From NCBI GenBank assembly GCA_029204225.1, contig CM055102.1, positions 4,705,520-4,769,519 on the forward strand: a stretch of DNA of 64,000 nt, in the 5' to 3' direction. Below, piece by piece: positions 1 to 9,904 of the stretch. The DNA is from Diphasiastrum complanatum. Its lineage: Eukaryota > Streptophyta > Lycopodiopsida > Lycopodiales > Lycopodiaceae. Numbering within the stretch: the first letter of the stretch is position 1; the number at the start of each line of letters is the position of its first letter. Below the pieces are notes generated by a model. That model searched no databases, had not been told where the DNA came from, and saw nothing but the letters and a program-made list of their open reading frames with translations. The position numbers and the translations under genes were made by a program.

Positions 1-2295
1 GAACATTTGTTTAACCATGGCACTTGTGAAATGATTATTTTACAATAAGGAATTCAAAGGTGAGAATATATCAGGTGTTGTGTTCGCCTCAATTTTGAAA
101 AGTGAAGTGACTTAGATTCATTGCACAAGTTGTCATTAAATGCAACACTACTTATATGGAAAGAATAGTAAAAAATGCTATGAATAAAATATGTGTTACA
201 ACCATAGGTAAATTTGTCATTGATGATGATTGTAGTTCGTATTGTTATCGTAATGAATAGATGTATGGTTCAAAAGTAGTGACACATCATTTTTGGAGTT
301 GGAGTGAGGTACTCTAAAGTTGATGTGAAGTTTTTGAGAATTGTTTTTGATATATTAGACTACTTTGACAAATGTAAAGAAGATTTTTACTTACAGTAAA
401 ATGTTTTGTACCATGGACTTATTTGACACATTATGAAGTGGAAGTTTATGGACCAACTAAATATTGTAAAAGCTATTTTTTATGAATATAGAAAGGTCAT
501 ATATCTTCATAGAAATGATATTTGGTACCAAAAGAATTTATACCTTAATTTCACATATAGCAAAAAATGAATTTTACACTTTTGTTCATATTATTAAAGA
601 CAAGAATTCAAAACCTTTCTATTAATGAACAATCTTTTATGGGCACTATTCTGATAAATGGCTATGAAAACCTCCCCACTTGAGATGATTCTTTGAGAAG
701 ATCCAAAACTTGTCCAGATACTAAATGTAACTTCTTAGGCCAACTAGTGTGTAACTAAAAAGTAAATAGCATAATTGTAATTGATGTATTGTTCCATCAA
801 TCCCAAACCAAAATCATAAGTGGAATAATACAGGTAGAGAATTTTCATTTTGTTTTTTTTAGCAATGATCATAAGAAAAAAAAAATCCTTGGAAAATCAA
901 TAAAGTAACATTCATTGTAAATATAAAAGAACATTAGATTGATGTCATTTGTACAATTATTTAAGACTCACATACTGTAGCAAACAAGTTGATGAAAATA
1001 AGAAAAGTTTATAAGTTTGAAGCTTTGATTCTATAAAGTAGACATTTGAAGCTAGAACGTGACAAAGTGTATATATTTTTAGAATGAGCAGAGTTGGAGT
1101 GGAATTCATCAATTATTGTAGGTATTTTGAGTGTTGTCATGGAGGATAACTCCACATCTTATTTCATGTATCCTTCCTTTAATGGAATTTCAAGTTCATT
1201 ATTTTGATTCCTAATGTGATTTTATGATGAATGTTGTAAATCATGTATTTCATGTGAATATGATGAATGTTATTAGTGTTACTCTACCCACACATGGTGA
1301 TTTGGTGTATCCTACTTGAGTTGGGGGCTTGGCCGATCCAAGTTCAATATTTTGTGATCCCATGGGTTGACAATACCAAAAAGCATTATCAATGTTATGT
1401 CAAAATATTAAACATTGAATATAATATTGGAACACTTGGTGTTCCTCAATTCATAGCATGTAAAACTTGGGAGGAATAAGAGTGCTTTATAGCAATTTCA
1501 ATGATTTTAGTGAGGGTGCCATTTGTCGTATGTATGTACGTACAAAAAATGACAAGAAAATAGAACAATATTAAAGCATTGAAACACATGATACTTTGAA
1601 GACATGTCACCTATAGTATCTGATTATTATGGAATGTCAAATATTTTTTTTTTTTGGCACAAATTTTGGGTAGTGCAATCTCCAATCCTTGTTGCTTGAT
1701 TTTTTTCTAGCAATATGGTGCTCTTCTTTTTCTCTAGTATCATAAAAAGGATATCATAGTTGAGTATGTGATTCTAGTATGGGACTAATGATGAGAGTGG
1801 AGATAAACTATGAGGTTTGTGGAGGATAGATTGACAATGAGGTTCATGGAGGCCAGGTTCCCAATTTTGCGGCCTTTTCAACATTTTATATTCCCAAATC
1901 TCAATTTCCATATTTCCCAACTTCTGTATTGTGACAACATGATTTAGTCACATGATAGTTTTTTAAGTTTTTATTTCTCTAAAACTTTGATTTTATATAG
2001 TTCATTTTTTGAAGTAATATACAATTTTAGTATTTTGAAGTTTAAGTGTAAAATCGATCTGGTTCTGATTTCTAACTGGATCAGATCTTTGCTAAGGATC
2101 GGATTTCCACTAGCTCGGAATTTATAGATCCGATCCAGAGTCAGAAAATTATCCGAATCTGAGAATAGTAGTTATAGCAGTTATGATAGTTAAATGGTTA
2201 TCCACAGTCGCGAGACTATAAAGAGCCATTGTACTCGTGATTTTGGGAACTAACTTTTGAAACTTTGTCAGTCACCAAATCTGACTCAGATGCAT
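1..2295. other. AT-rich stretch with no recognisable gene
   Basis: I see no open frame that resembles a known family on either strand. The longest is a 70-codon frame at 1267-1479 on the plus strand, with no motif I recognise. There is a T run near 1645-1660. The part from about 2040 to 2295 has clustered GGATC/GATCC words and a CAGTCGCGAGACT string that recall the LTRs of the B and D copia families below, so this end may be decayed LTR sequence. That is only an impression. Confidence 0.5.
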
Positions 2296-3072
2296 TGTTG
2301 GGGGTAGTCCCAACAGTGTAAATAAATAAAATCATCCAATAAAATGTGTTGCGAGGGCATGGCATCCTGCACGCGTAAGCTCATGGCTTAATGAGCACGC
2401 ATGCTTAAGTGTAAATAAAATAAAATTGACTTGGGCCTTGGAATTAAAATAAAACTAGAAGCCCAAAGTCATTTTTAAACTTAGAGATTACTTTTTAGAG
2501 TTGGGTCCAAATTGGGACTCACATGAATCTTGTGAAGTTTAATGTACTTTCTATGGACCCTTGGATCAAGTTGGGTCCAAGATGAATGGATAGTATCAAT
2601 GTGATTATTAGCCAATAGGATTGAGGGGCAAGGGCCTTCCCCATTTTATAAAAAGGCACCATTTGTACACTATTTTCATGCTTAATAGAGAGGAGGAGAT
2701 TCTATCATTTTGAGAGCTCAAGCATCCTCATTTGTTAATCACTCTTGCTTATGCTATTGTTGTGATTGCTTGTTATTTCCATTTCTTCCAGGCTTTTTGT
2801 TTGTGATTAGTTAAGGTTTCTCCATAAGCAATGACATTGAGCATTTGAGTGAACCTCCATCTCATCTCTCTCTCTCTTCTTTTCTATCCCTTCCCTTCAC
2901 CCAAAATCATGAAGAATGTTAGTGTAGAGGAGTAAAGTTAAGGGAGAGTAGTGTTAGTGGTGAATAGAGTTAAGGGAGAAAGTAGGAAACTAGCTAAAAA
3001 TAGCATCTATGCATAGTTAGGTAATTGTTGACAAGTGGGAGGACTATACTACGCAAGGTCTTCGACTCTACA
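2296..3072 (+). repeat. Putative LTR of unknown element family P (copy 1)
   Basis: The stretch begins TGTTGGGG and ends GACTCTACA, so it has TG...CA ends. An inverted, 5'-truncated copy of most of it lies at 39930-40498 and stops at the same GACTCTACA, which supports this as a true end. The start resembles the sequence at 37307, where copy 2 of the P coding region ends (TGTTGGAGGG, then GGCACCCTGCATGTGTAA against GGCATCCTGCACGCGTAA here). Inside are a short CT run near 2870-2880 and a TATAAAAAGG box near 2647. No standard primer site follows. LTR status is inferred from ends and copy structure. Confidence 0.55.
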
Positions 3073-3200
3073 TGCATCTATAAAAATCTCTACGAGAGTT
3101 ATTGATGAAAAATCATCTAAATTGAGTGTCTGCGAGGGTTCTGGAAGGAAAAATCTTTGGAACCTTCGTAGAGCATCAAGATCATCGAACCAACCTTTGC
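3066..3200. repeat. Dispersed repeat, inverted copy at 48795-48930
   Basis: About 135 bases here match the reverse complement of 48795-48930. Shared words include ATGCATCTAT, AGAGTTATTGATGAAAA and GTAGAGCATCAAGATCATC. It lies just downstream of the P-type LTR end, so it is probably leader sequence of the P family. The other copy abuts a Copia-J fragment, so the two insertion contexts differ. Confidence 0.6.
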
Positions 3201-3400
3201 CGAGGACATAATTGAAATCAGAACAGTGAAATTGGTCTGCCTATATGGTCTGATATTGAAAATTCAATATCTGGAGCAAGTTGTACGAGAGATTATCTCC
3301 TACGAGGGTTGAACCTTCGCAGATAGTCTGAACCTTCGTAGAACCTTCGTAGGGCTATCAAATCACCTCTCAACCTTCGCAGAATTCCTTGAGGTCTTAG
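3200..3400. repeat. Cluster of ACCTTCGYAGA-type short motifs
   Basis: The motif ACCTTCG followed by T or C and AGA, or its approximate complement TCTACGAGGGTT, recurs about eight times between 3090 and 3390 at uneven spacing. There is no fixed period, so this is a motif cluster and not a tandem array. It sits in the presumed leader between the P-type LTR and the P1 coding remnant. Confidence 0.45.
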
Positions 3401-3406
3401 AATATT

Positions 3407-4516
3407 GTGAAGAAGGTCTCTGCAAAATTTTGGTTGGAACTGAACTGGAGAAAGTGCATTTGGCCTAAATTCGAGTCATTTGGCACTTCGTTCAACGAAG
3501 CTCTGCTTAATTTTTCCAAGTTCTCCGTTCGCAATGAAACTTTCTACACACCTTCATTTGCCCCCACAGCCACCTACTCTACACTCAGTACTCCCATTTC
3601 TCCATGCCTACGCCACTTCGGACGCGCCGAAGTCACCTTTTCATATTCTGTACCAAGGTACACATTAACACTAACTCCATGGTCACCATCGGCATAGTGT
3701 CCAGTGATCGCCTTCCCATCTCCCATCGCCAGGCCAAAAATCTCATTAAACCATATGTAGTGGCCACCACCCCTAAGCTCCCAGTTAAAACTAACAACGG
3801 GTACTTGATAGAGGCTGTCACCGATCTTGTAATCCAAGCAGCTGCCTATTTGTTGAACAACTTCTTGGTTGTTTCAACTTTTTGCAAGGACCACATACAG
3901 TCCACGCTGCTCAACCAAATCGTGGAGTCCTTCATGGAGTTCCTGAGCCCCTCAGTATGCCATATGACTGGCATACCTTATGCACGAGCTCTCCATCACC
4001 ATAAAACCTAACACGTGCAACCGCATTGTAGCAGGACCACTGTTGTTGTGTAACTTTGCCTGTGCGCTTTTCGAGGAGAAGGTGTGCTGGTTTAATAGAT
4101 CCACTGTTCTTTTTGCCACCATCCCTCACACTAACCTATACCATACATCTCTCACATCCACCTCCACTCAACCCGCAGTTACTGACACAACGGCCAGCAA
4201 ACGCATGTGTGGCGCCGCCCCATCTTCATCTAGCCCTCCTGTCACTAGACAATGCACCACACCGCCACAACTAACTACTATCACTTCCACTGCCACAGCT
4301 TCCTCTTCTGCTCAGCCCTCTACTACTACCACCATGCCAGCTCCTCTTGTTCCCATTCTGACATCCTCTACTTCCGTCCACACATCTTCCAATGCTTCCA
4401 TCACCATTGCTTCTTACATCCCTCTCGCATCCACTTCTACCACATTCCTCCCTATCAACCCCCTCGATTCACAAATCTCTCCCGACACCCTTGCTTGGAT
4501 GAATCTCATCAACTAG
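3407..4516 (+). pseudogene. P1: decayed ORF of unknown family, Ser/Thr-rich C-terminus
   Basis: I do not recognise this protein. The open frames at 3604-4011 (135 codons) and 3980-4516 (178 codons) align with P2 at 28.9-29.5 kb. Shared positions include NLIKPYV against NVIKPFI, NGYLIEAV against DGYLLESI and LLNNFLVV against LLNNFLIV. The downstream frame becomes a long Ser/Thr/Pro-rich tail, as in P2. A frame change is needed between the two frames. The final TAG at 4514-4516 lies at the junction with the LTR of Copia-A, so the natural C-terminus has been cut off. Its position after an LTR-like repeat suggests an ORF carried by an LTR element, possibly gag-like, but no zinc knuckle, protease or polymerase motif is visible. 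Confidence 0.5.
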
Positions 4517-5104
4517 CATAAGCCTCTACTCGAGTTAGAGAGAGAAAGAGAGAGCAATATTCATGCAAATGATAGTGTAGATCCAAAATGACATGAAATA
4601 GCTTCAAAGCTTGGTTCTTCATAAAAAATTATGAGAGAGTCTACACATATTTATGGAGTTTGAAGTAGCTCAAGATAGAACCATCTCCATCTAGCTTCCA
4701 TCCACATCTATAAGTGAAAACTAGAGAATTAGTGACATTTGTCACTTCTCATGCATGCATTTCTATCTACTTTTACCAAGTGTCAAATTTTCAGCTAGAA
4801 TTGTACAAATCATCATGCATGTGTCCAATTCACTTTGTGCATGCCTTGCATGTCACTATGGATCACTTACAACCATTGCATATGATATGCCACGAGTTTC
4901 TACGAGCATATTATTGACATTTCTAAGTCTACATTCTATATGCAAGTTGTATATTACCAACTAGACTTGAAGAACCCCTGGGCCATGTAGCTCAAGTTTC
5001 TTCTAGGCCAAATTTGGCATTCACAATATGAAACAACATATATACATAGAAAAAACTTTGTCAAAAGCCTAAAATCAAGATAGATGATTTTTCATTTTTC
5101 AACA
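4517..5104 (-). repeat. 3' LTR of Copia-A, distal end missing
   Basis: On the minus strand it begins TGTTGAAAAATG at 5104, directly after the polypurine tract. It is alignable with the Copia-C LTR over most of its length, for example the CATGCATGATGATTTG block and the CATAAATATGTGTAG block. It stops about 230 bases short of the Copia-C LTR end. Confidence 0.8.
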
Positions 5105-5117
5105 CTCCTCCTAAAAA
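5105..5117 (-). other. Polypurine tract of Copia-A
   Basis: The minus-strand sequence TTTTTAGGAGGAG abuts the LTR start. The identical tract precedes the 3' LTRs of Copia-C and Copia-H. It is the expected primer for plus-strand DNA synthesis. Confidence 0.8.
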
Positions 5118-5121
5118 TAAT

Positions 5122-5637
5122 CTATGTTGACTTGAACATGGATCTTGGGATTATTCCAAGATTGGCTCTATGCTTGATGAAGGAATTTTTGCTCAAAGGT
5201 TTGCTAGGCAAATCTGCAATACAAGATGATGTGTCGATGTGCTCCAAGTAGATTTCCCCTCCAATGAGCTTCTCTCTCACGAAGTGATGTGCAACCTCGA
5301 TGTGTTTGCTCCTTGCATGGAATATTGGATTGTTCGCAAGGGCTTGTGTTGAAATATTGTCAGACATGATCAAAGGTAGATCATCTTCTTTGATTATCTT
5401 TAGCTCCACTAGCAACCTCTTGATCCAAAGCACTTCTTTTGTTGTAGTAGTAAGTGCCTTATATTCAGCTTCACAAGATGAGAGTGATATAGTATCTTGC
5501 TTTTTGGAAAGCCAAAGTATCAAATTTCCTCCAAGATATATGACATATGCACTTGTAGATTTCCGATCTACTTTATCACTAGCAAAATTTGATTCAAAAT
5601 AGCCAACTATGGAAAGATCTTCACTTTTATATAACAA
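5122..5637 (-). pseudogene. Copia-A RNase H domain
   Basis: This 171-codon open frame is the C-terminal Ty1/copia RNase H. It shows the FASDKVDRKSTSAYV block, the SLSSCEAEYKAL block carrying the catalytic glutamate, and the HARSKHIEVAHHFVRE block. In the first block the usual YSDSDF is read YFESNF, so the conserved first aspartate of this domain is lost. The frame ends 18 bases before the polypurine tract. Confidence 0.85.
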
Positions 5638-6493
5638 ACCATAATCATAGGTTGAAGATATGTATCTAAGTACATCTCTAATCCTAATATGTAATGAATT
5701 TCTCCAAGGTCTTGCATCTTGAATTCTTTTCCAAGTGCAATTTTGGTTTCTTCAACTAACTTGATACAACTTCCTGTCAAGATAATATCATCAACATAAA
5801 TGAGAAGAATGACAATATCTCTATCATAAATCTTGACATACAAGGAAGGATCTTAGTAACTAAGATTGAATCCTAGTGAGTCAAGAAAAGTGTTAAGTCG
5901 AGAATATCACGATCTTGGTGCTTGCTTTAGTCCATAGAGACTTTTGAAGAGCAAGCAAACTTTGGTCTTGTCTTGGATGAACCCAAGAGGGTGATCCATA
6001 TAAATTTCTTCTTCTAGATATCCATTTAAAAATGATTTGAGACATCTAGTTGAAAAACTTGCCATTTGAAAAAACAAGCCATAGAAACGATAATTCTAAT
6101 TGATACCATCTTTGCAACTAGAGCAAAAGTCTCCTCATAATCAAGTCCATAAACTTGAGCAAAACCCTTTGCAAAAAGTCTTGACTTGTACTTGTTGATT
6201 GTGCCATCTTGATTATATTTGACTCGAAAAACCCATTTGCAACCAATGGTGTGCTTGTTGGATGGAAGATCCACAAGCTCCCATGTCTTGTTGGCAATCA
6301 ATGCATCATATTCCTCCTTCATGGCTAGACACCATTCTTTTGAGTTGAGTGCATCATATACATCCTTTGGCTCTTCATGTGAAACAAAATAAGCATAATT
6401 AGTGGAGTTGAGTTCCACTTGCTTGCCTTTATCTCCATGTGTAAGCCTCTTAGGCTCGGATCTTTTTCTTTGTGATCTCCTTGGTGAAAACAT
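5607..6493 (-). pseudogene. Copia-A reverse transcriptase, frameshifted
   Basis: The N-terminal part (6026-6493) has the CKWVFRVKYNQDGTINKYK block and motif A as QLDVSN. The part at 5607-5843 has the catalytic IYVDDIILTG box. Between 5843 and 6026 the frame is broken, although words such as the LYGLKQA region can still be read in other frames. No full-length polymerase can be made. Confidence 0.85.
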
Positions 6494-7612
6494 TCAAGGT
6501 GACTCCTCCTCAATTCTCGGCCCCATCTCTCCATGATAATATTCAAGGGTGATGATAGGAGAATCCTTTTGAGAATCTTTGATCTCGGCCTCATCAAAGA
6601 TGTATTTTTTATTCTCATGGAAAATAACATCCCTACTCTCAATTGTAACTGAGGTAGAGGGAACATAAATTTTGCATGCCTTCTTGTTGGATGAGTATCC
6701 AACTATGATCCCTTTGACTGAATTTGGATCATCTCTTTTCCTTGTTTCCAAGAGTACATGAACAAAGCAAGCACATCCAGAAACTCTAAGGTGATCAACC
6801 TTAGGTTTCTTCTTAACCAAGACTTCATATGGTGATTTTCCTACAAGGGCATTGTGAGGTAATCTATTGCACAAATAATTTGCACAATTCATTGCTTCTC
6901 CCCAATATTCAATAGGCAAAGAAGCTTCAACTCGAATTGCTTTAGCACATTGACATGAAGATCGATTTTTTCTTTCAGCAACTCCATTTTGAGATGGAGA
7001 ATAAGCACATGTAAACTCTCTCTTAATTCCTTCAATCTCACAATAATCATAGAACTTGTTGGAGATGTATTGACCTCCTCCATCACATCTCAAAGCTTTA
7101 ACTTTGAAAGAACATTGTTTCTCAACATAAGCTTTGAATAGGAAGTGTTCAAACACCATAGCTTTTGAAGAAAGTAGGTACAACCAAGTATATCTTGTAA
7201 AATCATCAATGAAGGTAACAAAAGAAGTTGCACCACCAATACTTTTTGAGGAAGAAAAATGAACATCTGAGTGAATTAATTCCAAAGGATGAGAAGTCTT
7301 AATAGAAGACTTTTGATATGGCTTTCTATGTGATTTTGCAATAGCACAAGCTTCACAAGGCTTGATATCCTTGGAAAGTGATCTTGGAAGGCCAATAGCC
7401 TTATCATTCTTGATCATAGAAATCATAGACTTATAGTTAGGATGCCCCAACCTTCTATACCATAACTTCTCCTTAGACATAAGGGCAATTTCACAAAAGT
7501 TTGCATTCTCATAAGAATTTAACTTGAAGATGCCATCATATCTAGATCCATTAGCTAGGATCTCATCATCTTTCTTAAAAAAGCAAGTATTGGAATTGAA
7601 TTTTACATCACA
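6494..7612 (-). pseudogene. Copia-A integrase (GAG-pre-integrase plus core)
   Basis: The frame runs about 370 codons. It starts in the region before integrase (CDVKFNSNTCFFKKDDEILA), continues through the zinc-binding part with RRLGHPN and CEACAIAKSH, and then the DDE core. The catalytic residues are visible: D in HSDVHFS, D in RCDGGGQY and E in GVAERKNRS, with 35 residues between the second and third. The first 13 residues of the open frame (before SCDVKFN) have no counterpart in Copia-C, which places the truncation point at about 7612. Confidence 0.85.
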
Positions 7613-8230
7613 ACTGTTGGATTTATTCCCTCTAGCTCTCCTAAATCCCATTTCAATCTACCTCCATTCATGCTGCATATTTACTAACGTTGTCACGCAG
7701 TCTGCATATTTACATGCAAATTCGCATAGACGAAGAAAAAGCAAAAGAATTGCGACATTGTGTTTCTACACAGTTTAAGGTGACAATCACCAACGTTCAC
7801 TTCAGCACTGGTTGACGTCGCACTCTTTTCACGCTCATCCCATGTAGTTGCACTAATAGATTGGACAACGATTGCAGCCACCCATGATCTCCTACAGACA
7901 GCACATCCACTTTGTACTTTCACATCTGCACACCTATAATATCATGTAATATATATATATTGGACACCATTCGTGTAATAGATGATGAAGAGAGCAAAAG
8001 AAGACGACATAAACGAAGTAGATGCCCTGAGCATTGATTCTTCATTTTGTCAGAATTAAGGTTTAATTCCCTTTTACAGATTGCAATAAGCTTTGTAGGA
8101 CACGTGGTTTCGTCCGCTACTATATTGTGCTCTATCACATGATATACTTAATCTGATACAATTCATTTTTTTGCGTTCAAATCTATGTTAATATTGCTAT
8201 GCTTATCATTCATTCTGTCTGATCTTTCTA
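7613..8230. other. Unassigned stretch between Copia-A and Copia-B
   Basis: No known family was recognised. A minus-strand frame of 76 codons (7693-7923) has no motif I can name. The right part may be the upstream portion of the Copia-B LTR, whose start I could not locate, because only the part from about 8231 has a second copy in the window (58694-59069). Confidence 0.4.
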
Positions 8231-9261
8231 ATTGTTCTTACTGGTAATAGACGATTAACATTTAGTCTTGTCTTTCGCGAATCATTTGCGACATATAATT
8301 TTTCTTGCTATTCGCGACAAATTATTCTTCCGGCACTTCATCTATTAATGTTTGGCTACGTAATCTAGAATGACCGTGATTTCTATCACTAAAGTTCTAT
8401 CATTCTGATAGGCGTAGTCATGCTTACGAAGAGAGTCGTATAGTTCATTCTGCTGTGCACGAACATTTTCTGTTCGAGTTCATTTCTCGTTCGTATCTTG
8501 TTCGAGTTCCTTTCTCGTTTGTGTTTGTCATAAATTCTTTTTGAAAGTACTGTACTTTAGGACCATATATGGATCTACAAAATATCCACAAGAGTGATTG
8601 GATGCTTGCTTAACAATCTATCAAAAAACTAGACCAAAAAAAGTTGATCTAGATTGGCAATTTGACAAACAACAAGCATTAACAATCAAAAGCATTGATA
8701 AACATTGGAATCCGAGATCACACGTGTGTACTACAGGCTGTAGTATGGCCTTCAACCTGAGAAACAAGTAGAAATTGATTTGGTTTCATTTGGATCACAA
8801 AAACTCAATGTACATAGTGAACTAGCTTGAGATTGCCAATGAGCTCCAAAAATTTTCTATCTTCTCACTATGGGAGCTTGGAATACATAGCAAATTCGAC
8901 TTCCTTCTTGAAGTTAGGTGGATTTCCAGCATGTAATAAGGAATTAACTCACCCTTCTTTCCCTAAAATGAAACCCTAGCCTAGATCCTAGAGTTATGCT
9001 TGGTAGGTAGCTAGTTGGTCAAATTTTCACCTTAAACTTAGGTGTAGGTCCTATAAAGTAGGGATGACCACCAAATAGACATGATCAACTCTCTTGACTT
9101 GACCTAACCTACATTAGGATGGGTTTCCCATGTGGCATCATGGCCTCACATGTGTGGGACCCAATTGTGTACACAATTTACACTTTTCTACATGGTTTTT
9201 GATCAAGCTAGATTTGCCAATTTTTGGGAATTCTTCACATTCTTTCCCTCTCTATCCAACA
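8231..9261 (+). repeat. 5' LTR of Copia-B, interrupted by solo LTR X
   Basis: The left part, 8231-8539, matches 58694-59069 in the same orientation, including the TTCGCGA words and the TCTGTTCGAGTTC words. The copy at 58.7 kb ends TCTCTCTCCCAAACA. Here the equivalent ending TCCCTCTCTATCCAACA is found after the X insertion, at 9245-9261, directly followed by the primer-binding site. The 5' limit of the LTR is not resolved. Confidence 0.7.
8540..9239 (-). mobile_element. Solo LTR X inserted in the Copia-B LTR
   Basis: This 700-bp block is the reverse complement of the Copia-O LTR at 14639-15326. On the minus strand it begins TGTGAAGAATT and ends at an ACTTTC-type terminus. It is flanked by a perfect 5-bp direct repeat TTCTT (8535-8539 and 9240-9244). 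Neither side carries internal element sequence, so it is a solo LTR left by LTR-LTR recombination after insertion. It contains CACACGTGTG at 8719-8728. Confidence 0.85.
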
Positions 9262-9273
9262 TGGTATCAGAGC
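9262..9273 (+). other. Primer-binding site of Copia-B
   Basis: TGGTATCAGAGC directly follows the LTR end AACA. It is the usual plant copia site complementary to the 3' end of initiator methionine tRNA. Confidence 0.85.
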
Positions 9274-9412
9274 TATTTTCATAGCTTGATTAGCTTCCAC
9301 ATTACAAGATTCTACTAGCCAATAGAGTAATTGTTTTCTTGTTCTGTAAATATCAAATTTTCATACTTAAGTCACTGATAGTTTCTCCTATCACTTAGAC
9401 TAATTCTTCCAT

Positions 9413-9901
9413 ATGGATTCCCAAGGGAAAGCCAGTCCTATCATGGACAAGATTGATGGAGCCAATTACCATCTGTGGAAATTTAAGATGAAAACTGTAC
9501 TAATGGCAAAAGAATTGTACGACGTTGTTACAGGTGCAGAAGGAAAACCCGAAGAGGACGACGCGACAATCACTAGATGGAAACTGAAGGATGGAAAAGC
9601 TTTCGCGTTGATCATCCTCAACATCACGGATACCCAGATCGGCCATGTATCCAAGGCTCAGACATCGAAAGAAGTCTGGGACATCTTGGGCACACTATAC
9701 GAAGTACAAGATAAAGCTTCTAAGCTACATCTCAGGAAGAAATTATACTCCCTCAAGATGACGAATGGTGATTCTCTGCAAAATCACATCAATCAATTCA
9801 AGAACCTGCTAAGACAAATGGCCGCTGTCGGATTTGTCATAGATGATCAAGATGTAGTGATGCAACTGCTTACAAGCTTGCCAAGTTCTTACGACAGCTA
9901 G
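9413..9901 (+). pseudogene. Copia-B gag, N-terminal part, ended by a TAG stop
   Basis: The ATG at 9413 opens a gag of the plant copia UBN2/retrotransposon gag type: DKIDGANYHLWKFKM near the N-terminus, then LTSLPSSYDS near residue 160. A TAG at 9899-9901 ends it, and the same frame continues to 12499. Copia-D has a TGA at exactly the homologous codon. The frame before and after the stop is the same, so the original protein was one polyprotein. Confidence 0.85.
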
Positions 9902-9904
9902 GTA

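Larger units (their letters stand above)
4517..7612 (-). mobile_element. Copia-A, truncated Ty1/copia element
   Basis: Read on the minus strand the order is integrase, reverse transcriptase, RNase H, polypurine tract, LTR. Gag, zinc knuckle and protease are missing: homology to Copia-C begins abruptly at the end of the protease region near 7612. The LTR is also cut, stopping at 4517 where the P1 remnant begins. It belongs to the same subfamily as Copia-C: most of the integrase and RNase H residues agree by eye. Confidence 0.9.

Noticed and set aside
1267-1479. A 70-codon frame as a gene
   Set aside because: Short, no motif, no second copy, no promoter or splice context.
7693-7923. A 76-codon minus-strand frame as a possible host exon
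   Set aside because: No recognisable motif, no convincing splice context, and the stretch lies between two retroelements.
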